Below, piece after piece: positions 41,990 through 51,078 of a stretch of DNA of 64,000 nucleotides. Both the position numbers and the translations under genes were made by a program. The notes under the pieces were generated by a model that saw only the letters and a list, made by a program, of their open reading frames with translations, was not told the DNA's origin and did no database searches. Source of the stretch: an uncultured Paludibaculum sp. (lineage in GTDB: Bacteria; Acidobacteriota; Terriglobia; Bryobacterales; Bryobacteraceae); NCBI RefSeq assembly GCF_963665245.1, contig NZ_OY762269.1, positions 3,416,501-3,480,500 of the forward strand. Direction: 5' to 3'. Numbering within the stretch: position 1 is the first letter of the stretch; every line of letters begins with the position of its first letter.

Positions 41990-43237
41990 TCAGTCGGCCC
42001 TCAGTGCTTCGACGGGATCGAGACGGGCGGCGCGCGAGGCCGGGTACCAGCCGGAGAGGATGCCCACGGCGCTGGAGACGAAGAGCGCCAGGAAGACGTA
42101 GGGCAGCGTCACGGCCAGGTGGACGCCTGAGACGACGGACGCGATGCGGGCGACGGCGGCGCCGATGCCGAGGCCGATGAGGCCGCCGATGGCGGAGAGA
42201 AAAACCGCCTCCAGAAGGAACTGAAGCATGAGGTCGATGCGGCGGGCCCCGAGTGATTTGCGGACTCCAATTTCGCGGGTTCTCTCTGTCACCGACACGA
42301 GCATGATGTTCATGATCACGATGCCGCCGACGACCAGGGAGATACAGGTGATGGGCACGACGACCGCGCCGATCAGGGCCATGATACGGCCGATGAACTC
42401 CCGAATGGAGTCCGGAGTGAGGGTGTCGAAGTTATCGGGTTTGCCCGGGCGGGCCTTGAAGCGGCTGCGCAGGGAGACGCGGGTGAGGTCGAGGGCCTGC
42501 TCGAGCGTGAGGCCGGTTTCGGGGCGAGCTCGGGCGAAGAGGACCAATGTCTGTTCCGGCCCGTAGAGGCGGTTGAAGACGGTCGCGGGGATAAACGCCA
42601 CGTTGTCCTGAGACTGGCCTCCGGCGTTGCCGATCTTTTCCTGGACGCCGATGATGGTGAACTCGAAGCCGCTGATCTTCAGTGTCTTGCCGAGGGGTGT
42701 CCGGTCGGCGAAGAACTCCGTGCGGACATCCTCTCCGATCACGGCGACGGGCACCTTATTGTGCTCCTCCTGTTCCGTGAAGAACCGGCCGTCGGTGAGA
42801 TTCACTTCGCGGATTTCGGCGAGGTTGGCCGAGACGCCGATGATAGAGGTGCTTTCCAGCAGGCGGTTCTCGAAGTGGATGTCCTCGGCTCGGAGGCGGT
42901 AAGGGCTGTAGAGGACGTTGTCGCCGGTGGTCTGGCGGAGGTACGTGTAGTCGTCCTGCCGGATCTGGTGGTTGTACTTGAGCTTGTCGATGCGTTCGCG
43001 ACGGGAGAGGCGGCCTACCTGGAGCAGTTGGCCGATCTGGTAGCCGTCGCTTCCGAAGACCTTCGAGGTGGTTTCCTCGGCGTAGTTGCCGAGACCTTCA
43101 ATAGCGGCTCCGACGATGACGACACTGCTGACGCCGATGATGACCCCCAGCAGCGTCAGGAAGCTGCGCAGCTTGTGAGCTCGCAACGAGGCGCCGGCGA
43201 GCGAGGCCGCAGTGGAGATGGTCGTGTAGAGTGTCAT
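41990..43237 (-). CDS. MacB-type ABC transporter permease (first of pair)
   Basis: 415 residues with the same layout as its neighbour: SLAGASLRAHKLRSFLTLLG, VIIGVSSVVIVGAAIEGLG, periplasmic core, then CISLVVGGIVIMNIMLVSVT, ERTREIGVRKSLGARRIDLM and LSAIGGLIGLGIGAAVARI. Divergent from the MPN-like gene across 270 bp. The usual MacA and ATPase genes are missing here, which is unusual for a MacB-type system outside ADOP-rich genomes. Confidence 0.93.
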   Translation of the reverse strand: MTLYTTISTAASLAGASLRAHKLRSFLTLLGVIIGVSSVVIVGAAIEGLGNYAEETTSKVFGSDGYQIGQLLQVGRLSRRERIDKLKYNHQIRQDDYTYLRQTTGDNVLYSPYRLRAEDIHFENRLLESTSIIGVSANLAEIREVNLTDGRFFTEQEEHNKVPVAVIGEDVRTEFFADRTPLGKTLKISGFEFTIIGVQEKIGNAGGQSQDNVAFIPATVFNRLYGPEQTLVLFARARPETGLTLEQALDLTRVSLRSRFKARPGKPDNFDTLTPDSIREFIGRIMALIGAVVVPITCISLVVGGIVIMNIMLVSVTERTREIGVRKSLGARRIDLMLQFLLEAVFLSAIGGLIGLGIGAAVARIASVVSGVHLAVTLPYVFLALFVSSAVGILSGWYPASRAARLDPVEALRAD

Positions 43238-43507
43238 TGGACTGACAGGTTCATTGTGTATGATTCATCGGGCGCTGGGGCGTTGCATTACAAGGTACAA
43301 TGAATCCGAGCCGATGGCGGCCTGACGCCGACCATTGGAGAACAAAATAAGAAGGCCGTGCAAGCGCTAAGCAGTCTGCAGGCGTTATAGCGAATTCGGC
43401 CTGGGATCGAGGGGCTCGCCCAGGCAGTTTGAGCACTACAGCGAAGCTGAGCTTACAACGACTCGTAGAGGTCGTGCCCAGATCGCGTTGTCAGAGGGGG
43501 TGAGGAC

Positions 43508-44674
43508 GTGGGAGTTTCCCTACAGAAACCGCTGTCCCGTGTCTTTCTCAGCGGCACCGCAAATCAGAGCTGGCAGTCGGAAGGATGCGGGTATCGCATT
43601 TCCTTCACGGACACTGTGCTGGAGCAGATTCGATTTGAGGCCTCGCGCGCCATGAATGGGCGCACGTGTGTCGGCGTTGGAGGATTGCTGCTTGGACAGC
43701 GCAGCTCCTCAGTCGACGTAGTGGACGCCTGGCAGTCCATCGTCTGCGATTACTCCCGTGGGCCTGCCTTTCTACTCTCCGAGCGTGAGCAAACGGCACT
43801 GGGCGAGGTCGTCGAGAATCTCACCCGCGAGGTGCCTGATGGGGCGACGTCGCGACCCCAGGTGCTGGGTTGGTTCATCTCGCATCCCAAACGTGACCTG
43901 GCGGCGACCGCAGACGAGCGCGAGCTGCACCGCCGGCTGCTGCCGGCCCACAGCTTTCTCCTGATCCTGCGTCCAGACCGCTCAGGCGACGTTGAGGCGC
44001 AAGTTCATCTGCCGGCGCCTGAATCCATGGTCGAAGTGGTGGCGGCCCAACCGTTGCTGCGGGTGGAACCGCGGCCGATTGCGAGGCGCGACCATAGCCA
44101 GCGCCGCAAGCGAATGGTGCCCACGGTCGCCAGCGTGGATGTGGTTCGGTCCGCGGAGGCCGCACCGGTTCCAGCGCCCCAGCGGGAGAGCCGGGCCAGG
44201 AGTCCTAAGGCTGCCTGGCGTCTACTTGCGTTTGCCCTGGGACTGATTGTCCTGGGTGTGCTGGGTTTGGCGATGGTTGCCGGGCCGCACATTCCGGCCG
44301 CCACGTCGATTTCGTTGCCGGTCGATCCGCCGCTCGAAATCCTGTCACTGCATGCGGCGAACCGAAGAGGCGAAACGGTGGTCAGTTGGAATGCCAGATC
44401 CGCCGCGGTGGTTTACGCCAGCACGGCTTCGCTGGAGATCCGCAGCCGGCGCAAATTGATCACTATTCAGCTCAAACCGGAACAGATTCGGTCGGGCGCC
44501 TATCGCTACGCACACGGCCGTGGCCAGGCCTGGCTGCAAGTGAAACTCATACTGCAGGGCGAGGGCGGGGGCCGCTTTGAGGAGACGACGGAGATTGCGG
44601 GCTCGCAGTCCCAGTCGCCCATGACCGCGGTGACGCCGGAGATGGTGCCGCCGCACAGTCTGCAAAAAAACTAA
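43508..44674 (+). CDS. Membrane-anchored MPN/JAB-like protein with degenerate active site
   Basis: 388 residues from a GTG. Residues about 30-170 resemble a JAB/MPN domain (VGVGGLLLGQRSS, QVLGWFISHPKRDLAATADE). The metal HxH is replaced (Ile124-Ser125-His126) and the SxxD position reads AxxD, so it is probably not a metalloprotease. A single TM spans about 238-259 and an Ig-like/beta domain follows (VVSWNARSAAVVYASTASLE, then RRKLITIQL). Topology would put the MPN-like part in the cytoplasm and the beta part outside. No known family name. Alone between ABC permeases and a fasciclin gene. Confidence 0.65.
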   Translation: MGVSLQKPLSRVFLSGTANQSWQSEGCGYRISFTDTVLEQIRFEASRAMNGRTCVGVGGLLLGQRSSSVDVVDAWQSIVCDYSRGPAFLLSEREQTALGEVVENLTREVPDGATSRPQVLGWFISHPKRDLAATADERELHRRLLPAHSFLLILRPDRSGDVEAQVHLPAPESMVEVVAAQPLLRVEPRPIARRDHSQRRKRMVPTVASVDVVRSAEAAPVPAPQRESRARSPKAAWRLLAFALGLIVLGVLGLAMVAGPHIPAATSISLPVDPPLEILSLHAANRRGETVVSWNARSAAVVYASTASLEIRSRRKLITIQLKPEQIRSGAYRYAHGRGQAWLQVKLILQGEGGGRFEETTEIAGSQSQSPMTAVTPEMVPPHSLQKN

Positions 44675-44859
44675 CGCAGCCAGGAATCCGTTCTCATCTT
44701 CTCTTTCGTGGACGGAATGTCTTTCGTCCAGGAAACCGGTGGATCGCGGGCCGAAGTCGCGGAATATTATTCTCGCGAAGGGCGAGGATCGCTCGCCAGC
44801 CCAACACGCGTTTGCCGTTGTTTCCGGCTACGATCCAGAGCACGAAAAGAGGACCTGAC

Positions 44860-45324
44860 ATGAAACACTATCTGTCCGTAATCGCGCTATTGGCTGTCTC
44901 GACATTTACCGCACGGGCAGCGGACATTGTCGACACAGCCGTGGGCGCGGGTAATTTTAAGACGCTGGTGACGGCAGTGAAGGCGGCCGGCCTGGTGGAT
45001 ACGCTGAAGGGTGCCGGGCCGTTCACCGTCTTTGCTCCGACGGATGAAGCGTTTGCGAAACTGCCGGCAGGCACGGTGGAGGGGCTTCTGAAGGATCCGG
45101 CGAAACTGAAGAAGGTTCTCACCTATCACGTGGTAGCCGGCAAGGTGATGGCCTCGGATGTTGTGAAGCTGAAGAGCGCGAAGACCGTGGAAGGGGCATC
45201 AGTGAAGATCATGGCCACGGGCGGCAAAGTGATGGTGAATCAGGCAATGGTGGTTACCACCGATATTGCCTGTGATAACGGTGTAATTCATGTAATCGAC
45301 ACAGTTCTGCTGCCGAAGAACTGA
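44860..45324 (+). CDS. Secreted fasciclin-domain protein
   Basis: 154 residues. Signal peptide (YLSVIALLAVSTFTARA). One FAS1 domain: FKTLVTAVKAAGLVDTLKGA, GPFTVFAPTDEAFAKLPAGT, LTYHVVAGKVMASDVVKL, then DNGVIHVIDTVLLP. The ATG at 44860 has a good ribosome site (aagagga). FAS1 domains mediate extracellular adhesion; the role here is unknown. Confidence 0.94.
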   Translation: MKHYLSVIALLAVSTFTARAADIVDTAVGAGNFKTLVTAVKAAGLVDTLKGAGPFTVFAPTDEAFAKLPAGTVEGLLKDPAKLKKVLTYHVVAGKVMASDVVKLKSAKTVEGASVKIMATGGKVMVNQAMVVTTDIACDNGVIHVIDTVLLPKN

Positions 45325-45380
45325 ACCGGCCCGCCAACAGCGGTTGCCCGCCTGGGCGCCGAATCCACTCCAAAAGATGG

Positions 45381-45404
45381 GCCCGCGGTGTATCCATCGC
45401 GGGC
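45381..45404 (+). terminator. Hairpin after the fasciclin gene
   Basis: GCCCGCG and CGCGGGC form a perfect 7-bp stem with a 10-nt loop, 57 bp past the stop. It is not followed by a strong T run, so termination is a weak call. Confidence 0.35.
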
Positions 45405-45480
45405 TCAAAAGTTCACATCTGCCGCCTGGAGTGTGTCGTATGATATGGCTGTGCGACGCTCTCGCAAGGTGGCTCATCCG

Positions 45481-46158
45481 ATGCTGAAAACTATTTTCAC
45501 CCTTACCTCGCTGTTTGTGCTGAGTCTGAATGCTTTCGCTGCCGGCGTTACCGGCACGTGGAAGATGTCGGCTCAGGCGCCGGACGGCAACACTCACAAG
45601 TTCGACCTGGTTTTGAAGGAGTCCGGCGGCAAGTACGACGGTTCGCTAGTGGGTGAGCAGGGTACCCTGCCGCTGCAGGACGTCGCTGTGACCAACGACG
45701 ACGTGGCCTTCAAGATCACGATGGACTTTGGCCAGATCGCCTTCAAATTGAAGCAGGATGGCGATGCCATGAAGGGCAATCTGACTCTGCCCGATGGTGG
45801 CACCGGCCCCGTGACCGGCACCCGCGATGGTGCGTCGGCCGCTCCGGCCGCAGCCACGACGACATCCTCATCCGCCACTGGCAAATGGAAGGTAGTGGCC
45901 AAGGACAGCGAAGGCAACGAGACCCGCAGCACCCTGGACCTGAAGCAGGATGGAGCAAAACTGACGGGCGTGATCCTGCTGGAAAGCGGCGACGAGGCTC
46001 CGATCTCGGACGGCACGGTGGATGGCGCGGAGTTTGCGTTCAAGATTCCCACGGGGGACGGGGCGTTCATGGTGAAGGGTAAGGTCGACGGAGCCACGGT
46101 GAAGGGCACTTACCAGACGCCGAATGGCACCAAGGGTGAATTCAACGGTTCGAAGTAG
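45481..46158 (+). CDS. Secreted protein with two lipocalin-like repeats
   Basis: 225 residues. Signal peptide (LTSLFVLSLNAFA). Two similar beta-rich halves of about 85 residues: GTWKMSAQAPDGNTHKFDLV...GGTGPVTGTRDG, and GKWKVVAKDSEGNETRSTLD...GTKGEFNGSK, joined by an Ala/Thr/Ser linker. The G.W...d..G......L.l.q.g..l.G pattern is common in acidobacterial exported proteins. Binding partner unknown. The ATG at 45481 starts the signal peptide. Confidence 0.85.
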   Translation: MLKTIFTLTSLFVLSLNAFAAGVTGTWKMSAQAPDGNTHKFDLVLKESGGKYDGSLVGEQGTLPLQDVAVTNDDVAFKITMDFGQIAFKLKQDGDAMKGNLTLPDGGTGPVTGTRDGASAAPAAATTTSSSATGKWKVVAKDSEGNETRSTLDLKQDGAKLTGVILLESGDEAPISDGTVDGAEFAFKIPTGDGAFMVKGKVDGATVKGTYQTPNGTKGEFNGSK

Positions 46159-46189
46159 TCTCTTCTGTTCTCTATTTCCTCTCCTTCAG

Positions 46190-46220
46190 CGAGGGCCCGG
46201 GACACAGTTCCGGGCCCTCG
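46190..46220 (+). terminator. Strong GC hairpin (terminator candidate)
   Basis: An 11-bp perfect stem (cgagggcccgg / ccgggccctcg) with a 9-nt loop lies 31 bp past the lipocalin-like gene and ahead of the NHL protein gene. A short T-containing tail follows. The stem strength supports termination. Confidence 0.6.
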
Positions 46221-46278
46221 GCTATTCTCACCACCTTTCCGGTTTGGTAGAGTATTCAATCAAAGAGGAGCTTTCCGG

Positions 46279-47319
46279 ATGTCCAACCCAATTACGCGTC
46301 GTGTGTTCGTCACTGCCTGCGGGGCGGCGCCCGCCATTCTGGCCGGAGACAAGTCGGGCCTGAAGCTGCCGGTCACAGGCACTGGCGCGTATATGTTCGA
46401 GGTGACTCACGACTGGGGCGAGTTGCCGCGCACGATCAAGTACGGTAACACGCACGGTGTGGGTGTGGACTCGCAAGGCCACGTCTACATCCACCACACG
46501 GTGCACGCCACGTCGGAATCTGCGGACACGATGGTGGTGTTCGACAAGAAGGGCAAGTTCGTACGGAGTTGGGGGGCGGAGTTCAAGGGCGGCGCGCATG
46601 GTTTGACTCTGCGCAAGGAAGGCAGCCAGGAGTTCCTGTATCTCTGCGATACGAAGCGCGCCCTGGTGGGCAAGTACACCTTGAAGGGCGAGAAGGTGTG
46701 GGAGACCGGGTATCCCTCGGAATCGCCGGCCTACAAACCCGGTGACGATGGAAAGAAGCAGAAGTTTAGTCCGACCAACCTGACGGTGGCGCCGAACGGC
46801 GACGTGTATGTGGGCGACGGATACGGCTCCAGCTATATCAACGTTTACAACGCGAAGGGCGAATGGAAGTTCACCTTTGGCGGCAAGGGCAAGGCCGCGG
46901 GCCAGTTGGACTGCCCGCATGGCATCACGTTTGACGGGCACGGCGCGGAGCCCCGGATCCTGGTCGCCGATCGCAGCAACAGGCGCCTGCAGTACTTCTC
47001 GCTGGACGGCAAACACCTGGGCTTCGGCGGTGAGGGCGATTTGAAGCTGCCGTGCCACTTCGACCAGCGCAAGGGTCTGCTGCTGGTGCCCGACCTGGAA
47101 GCGCGCGTGACGCTGATGGATGCGAACTACAAAGCCGTGGCGCAGTTGGGCGAGGACGACTCGAACACGTGGGGCAAGCTGCGCAAGGAGCCGCGCGACA
47201 AGTTCCTTCCGGGCAAGTTCATCTGCCCGCATTCGGCGTGCTTCGACAAAGACGGGAACATTTTTGTGGTCGAATGGGTGGAGGTGGGCCGGGTGACCAA
47301 GCTGCGGCGGGTGGCCTGA
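46279..47319 (+). CDS. Exported NHL-repeat six-bladed beta-propeller protein
   Basis: 346 residues. The start resembles a Tat signal (TRRVFVTACGAAPAILAG). NHL-like blades follow: GNTHGVGVDSQGHVYIHHTV, FSPTNLTVAPNGDVYVGDGY, QLDCPHGITFDGHG and ILVADRSNRRLQYFSLDGKH. No catalytic residues are evident. Related propellers include peptidyl-alpha-hydroxyglycine lyase-like folds; function unknown. Confidence 0.9.
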   Translation: MSNPITRRVFVTACGAAPAILAGDKSGLKLPVTGTGAYMFEVTHDWGELPRTIKYGNTHGVGVDSQGHVYIHHTVHATSESADTMVVFDKKGKFVRSWGAEFKGGAHGLTLRKEGSQEFLYLCDTKRALVGKYTLKGEKVWETGYPSESPAYKPGDDGKKQKFSPTNLTVAPNGDVYVGDGYGSSYINVYNAKGEWKFTFGGKGKAAGQLDCPHGITFDGHGAEPRILVADRSNRRLQYFSLDGKHLGFGGEGDLKLPCHFDQRKGLLLVPDLEARVTLMDANYKAVAQLGEDDSNTWGKLRKEPRDKFLPGKFICPHSACFDKDGNIFVVEWVEVGRVTKLRRVA

Positions 47320-47339
47320 GCCGAACCTCCTGTTTGAAC

Positions 47340-47813
47340 ATGCATCCGATCACAATCCGGTTGGCCGATCCGGCCGACGCAGAATTCCTGGTGCGCGGCA
47401 ACGCGTCGATGGCGCTGGAAACCGAGCATCTGTCGCTCGACCTGGACCGCTTGCGCGATGGCGTCCACGCCCTGTTTGACGACACGTCCCGCGGCTTGTA
47501 CTACATTGCCGAAGTGAATGGCCGGCGGGCCGGGCAGATGATGATCACCTACGAGTGGTCCGACTGGCGGAACGGCGTGTTCTGGTGGATCCAGAGTGTC
47601 TGGGTGGAGCCCGAGTTGCGTGGCCGGGGGATCTTCAAGGCGCTGTATGCGCATGTTGAAGCACTGGCGCGAGCCAACCAGGGCGTGTGCGGGTTGCGGC
47701 TCTATGTCGAACAGGACAACGAACGCGCGCAGGCCACCTATGAGCGCTGCGGCATGAAGCGCACAGCCTACCAGATGTTTGAAGCGGACTTCGTGCTGAA
47801 CCGCGGCGAGTAG
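47340..47813 (+). CDS. GNAT-family N-acetyltransferase
   Basis: 157 residues: ITIRLADPADAEFLVRGNAS, FWWIQSVWVEPELRGRGIFK with the acetyl-CoA R/QxxGxG-type loop, ALYAHVEALARA and RLYVEQDNERAQATYERCGM. Single-domain acetyltransferase with unknown substrate, 20 bp after the NHL gene. The ATG at 47340 starts the fold. Confidence 0.92.
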   Translation: MHPITIRLADPADAEFLVRGNASMALETEHLSLDLDRLRDGVHALFDDTSRGLYYIAEVNGRRAGQMMITYEWSDWRNGVFWWIQSVWVEPELRGRGIFKALYAHVEALARANQGVCGLRLYVEQDNERAQATYERCGMKRTAYQMFEADFVLNRGE

Positions 47814-47824
47814 TAGGCGGCGGC

Positions 47825-48442
47825 ATGGAGATCATACAGCAGTGGATCACGCAGTACGGCTATTTCGGCATCGCCGCGCTGCTGGCGCTGGGCATCGTGG
47901 GTTTGCCCATACCGGATGAGACCTTGCTCACCTTTGCCGGCTACCTGATCTTCAAAGGCGAGCTGAAAGCCCTCCCGACCGGCTTGGCCGCCCTGGGCGG
48001 CAGCATGTGTGGCATCACCATCAGCTACGTTCTGGGCCGCACCACAGGGTATCCGCTGCTGCACAAGTATGGGCGCTATGTGCGCATCTCCCAGAAGGAG
48101 ATCGATCGAGTTCACGACTTCTACCATCGGACGGGCGGGCTCGCGCTGACGTTCGGCTACTTCATTGCCGGAGTGCGGCATCTGACGGCGTACGTGGCCG
48201 GTGCGTCGAAGCTGGAGTGGCCCGTGTTCGCGGCGTTTGCCTATGGCGGCGCACTGTTGTGGGCGAGCACATTCCTGACGCTGGGCTACCTGCTGGGCGA
48301 CCGGTGGAGCGAGATTCTGGCCGTGGCTCATCGCTTCGGGCTGGCGGCCGGCATCGTGCTGGGCGTGGCGGCGGCTGGCTACGGCTGGTGGTGGTGGAGA
48401 CGGCGGTCCCGCGGCAATACTAACGGCGCGCCAACCACTTGA
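47825..48442 (+). CDS. DedA-family membrane protein
   Basis: 205 residues: YFGIAALLALGIVGLPIPDE, TLLTFAGYLIFKGELKAL, GSMCGITISYVLGRTTGYPL, then FYHRTGGLALTFGYFIAGVRH and WASTFLTLGYLLGD. The Glu in the first re-entrant segment and the Arg near RHLTAYVAG match the family. DedA proteins flip undecaprenyl phosphate or phospholipids. Its 3' end overlaps the convergent hydrolase gene by 23 bp. Confidence 0.94.
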   Translation: MEIIQQWITQYGYFGIAALLALGIVGLPIPDETLLTFAGYLIFKGELKALPTGLAALGGSMCGITISYVLGRTTGYPLLHKYGRYVRISQKEIDRVHDFYHRTGGLALTFGYFIAGVRHLTAYVAGASKLEWPVFAAFAYGGALLWASTFLTLGYLLGDRWSEILAVAHRFGLAAGIVLGVAAAGYGWWWWRRRSRGNTNGAPTT

Positions 48443-49388
48443 TGATCGCTTCGGCTTGCGTGAGCGCCACATAGTGGCCGCCATCCTTCACCGGGACGAA
48501 TTCCGCGTTGGGGATGACGCCGGCCAGATACTCCGAGTTGCGGATGGAGGCGATGCGGTCCTGATCGCCGTGCCAGAGGCGCACGGGTACACGGATGGAC
48601 TCGAACTCGACGCCCCAGTCGCGGCTCATCAGCAGCAGATCATGAACCAGACCGCTGGTGCCCTGGCGGAATGCCTCAGCCCGATTGATCACCATCATGT
48701 CGACGACATCGTCGCGGCTGAGGATCCGGGCGTCGGAGGGCACCTCTTCCCGTGCGTGATCGAGTTCAAACCCGCGAGGGTTCGCCTGGCGCCTGGCGTC
48801 CAGTTGCTGCAGGCGGCGGCCCATGAGTCCGGGCAGCCATCCGGCGAGCCGGACCTGGAAGAGCCATGCACGTGGTGCGGCCAGACGCAGTTCCTCGACT
48901 CCGAGCGCCGTGATGGGCGCGGCGATGGCTACACGGTCGACGCGGTCGGGTAGATGGGCCGCGATGGCCAGGGCCAGGGGCGCACCGGCCGACCAGCCCA
49001 TCACACTGAATTTCTCGGCGCCCAGTTGTTCGGCGAGTTCACCCGCATCGTTGGCCCAGTCGACGTAGCTGCCGATGTCGTCGGAGGCGGAGAGGCCCAC
49101 CCCTGGACGATCGACGCCGATCCACCGGATTCCGAAGCGGCGTAGCATCCGCTCATCCGCGATCATCTCCAGACGAGATCCGAGAAAGCCGTGAAAGTAG
49201 AGAACGGGGTAGCCTCCTGCGTCGCCGCGTTCCACGATGCCGATGCGGCGGCCGTCGCGCAGCACGATGGTGCGGCCTGGCGTGCCGGTGTCTCTGGGTT
49301 CCGGCAACGGTCCCGGGCCTTTCAGATACCAGCCCGCACCCAAAGCGAGGCACATCGCCACCGCCAACACCACCCACCGGCGTTTCAT
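48420..49388 (-). CDS. Alpha/beta hydrolase, membrane-anchored
   Basis: 322 residues. N-terminal TM or signal anchor (VVLAVAMCLALGAGWYL). The fold shows VLYFHGFLGSRLEM (oxyanion region), nucleophile in FSVMGWSAGAPLALAIAA, acid in LWHGDQDRIASI and His in GGHYVALTQAEAI. Serine hydrolase of unknown substrate. Its ATG overlaps the stop of the FAD enzyme (ATGA), so the pair is coupled. Confidence 0.92.
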   Translation of the reverse strand: MKRRWVVLAVAMCLALGAGWYLKGPGPLPEPRDTGTPGRTIVLRDGRRIGIVERGDAGGYPVLYFHGFLGSRLEMIADERMLRRFGIRWIGVDRPGVGLSASDDIGSYVDWANDAGELAEQLGAEKFSVMGWSAGAPLALAIAAHLPDRVDRVAIAAPITALGVEELRLAAPRAWLFQVRLAGWLPGLMGRRLQQLDARRQANPRGFELDHAREEVPSDARILSRDDVVDMMVINRAEAFRQGTSGLVHDLLLMSRDWGVEFESIRVPVRLWHGDQDRIASIRNSEYLAGVIPNAEFVPVKDGGHYVALTQAEAIIKWLARR

Positions 49389-51031
49389 GAGTGTTTCAAT
49401 ACCTCGCGGGCGCAGTTGTATCCGGGGGCCGCCATGACGCCGCCGCCGGGGTGGGCTCCGGATCCGCAGAGGTACAGCCCGTCGACCGGTGTGCGGTAGC
49501 GGGCCCAGCCCGCGACTGGCCGCATCACGAACATCTGCTCGAAGCTCATCTCGCCGTGGAAGATATTACCTCCAGTGAGGCCGAAGCGGCGCTCCAGATC
49601 CAGCGGCGTGAGCACCTGCATGTCCACCACGACGTCCCGGATGTTCGGGCAGTATTCGGCGATGAGATCGACGATATGGCTGCCGTAGGGTTCGCGCAAC
49701 TCGTCCCACGATGTTGTGCCCTGGCCGTTGTCAAAGCCCCCGCCACCGGCGGCCGGTTGTTTCAGCGTGTAGGGTGCGTACTGGAGGAACGCCCCCATGA
49801 CGTGGTGACCGGACGGTGCCAGGCTGGGGTCGTAGGTCGTCGGTATAGTGAGCTCAATGAGCGGGCGCTGCGACGGCCGGCCGTACTTGGCATCATCCCA
49901 GGCCCGTTCCACGTATTCGATGGAGGGGCAGATGTGCATCGTGGCATCGTGCAGCGGCTGCGGCGCACCGGGGTAGCACGAAAACTCGGGCAGGCCCCGC
50001 AGCGCGAAGTTGATCTTGAGGGACGTCCCTTCGCAGCGGAACTGCCGGATGGACGCGGCAAACTCGGGTGGCAGCAGGCCGGGATCGAGAATTTCGAGGA
50101 ACGTGCGCCTGGGATCGAGGTTGGACGCAACCACGGGGGCGTGGTACTCGTCTCCATTCTGGAGCACGACGCCCCGCGCCTTCCCGTGCCGGACAATAAT
50201 CTGCGCCACCGGTGCGTCGGTCAGGATCGTTGCGCCGTGCTCCCTCGCCGCCGAGGCCAGGGCCTCGGAAACCGCGCCCATGCCGCCGCGGACAAAACCC
50301 CACAGCCCACGGTGGCCGGCCACGCCGCCCATGCAGTGGTGCAGCAGGATGTATGCGGTGCCAGGCGACCGGGGGCCACCGTTGGCGCCAATCACGCCAT
50401 CGGTGGCGAGCGTCACCTTGATCTCGGGCGACTCGAACCACTCATCCAGAAAATCGCTGGCGCTCATCGAGAAGATCTTCACCAGGCCGGTCATCTCGGC
50501 AATGGTAAGGCCGCGCAGTCGGCCGGCGATGCGCAGCCAATCGATCAGCGCACCGATTCCATCCGGAGGGAAGGGCGGCGGCGTGGTGAGCAGCAGGCTT
50601 TCCACAACCTGGGCGAGCTTCTCCAGATGGGCCTCATAGGCGGCAAAGCGCCGGGCGTCGCGGGGGGAGAATTTCGCGAGTTCGTCGAGTGTCTTTTGGC
50701 CATCCTGCCAGAAGAAGAGATGGCGGCCATCGGGAAAGGCGCTGAAGAAGGCAGGATCCTTGGCGTCGACGCGATAGCCGTGGCGCTCCAGTTGCAGGTC
50801 GTTGATGACGCGTTCCTGCAGCAGGCTGGTGAGGTAAGAGGCGGTGGAGATTCGGTACCCGGGCCAGATTTCTTCCGTCACCGCGCAGCCGCCGACGAGG
50901 CTCCGGCGCTCTAAGACGAGAACTCTCCTGCCCGCCTTGCCAAGGTAGGCGGCGCAGGTGAGGCCATTGTGGCCTCCGCCGATGACAATTGCGTCAAACT
51001 GGCCTGGGTTCACTGCAGTTGAGACTACCAA
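49385..51031 (-). CDS. FAD-dependent phytoene-desaturase-like oxidoreductase
   Basis: 548 residues. Dinucleotide-binding FDAIVIGGGHNGLTCAAYLG, KAGRRVLVLERRSLVGGCAV, and the C-terminal FAD motif RTPVDGLYLCGSGAHPGGGV. It resembles the PYROXD2/CrtI-like branch. No other carotenoid gene is present, so pigment synthesis is not supported. Coupled with the hydrolase gene downstream; divergent from the NUDIX gene over 47 bp. Confidence 0.92.
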   Translation of the reverse strand: MVVSTAVNPGQFDAIVIGGGHNGLTCAAYLGKAGRRVLVLERRSLVGGCAVTEEIWPGYRISTASYLTSLLQERVINDLQLERHGYRVDAKDPAFFSAFPDGRHLFFWQDGQKTLDELAKFSPRDARRFAAYEAHLEKLAQVVESLLLTTPPPFPPDGIGALIDWLRIAGRLRGLTIAEMTGLVKIFSMSASDFLDEWFESPEIKVTLATDGVIGANGGPRSPGTAYILLHHCMGGVAGHRGLWGFVRGGMGAVSEALASAAREHGATILTDAPVAQIIVRHGKARGVVLQNGDEYHAPVVASNLDPRRTFLEILDPGLLPPEFAASIRQFRCEGTSLKINFALRGLPEFSCYPGAPQPLHDATMHICPSIEYVERAWDDAKYGRPSQRPLIELTIPTTYDPSLAPSGHHVMGAFLQYAPYTLKQPAAGGGGFDNGQGTTSWDELREPYGSHIVDLIAEYCPNIRDVVVDMQVLTPLDLERRFGLTGGNIFHGEMSFEQMFVMRPVAGWARYRTPVDGLYLCGSGAHPGGGVMAAPGYNCAREVLKHS

Positions 51032-51078
51032 CGCGGCGAGCCGCCTGCAACAATGGAGGAACCATCTGCCGGGCCGCC

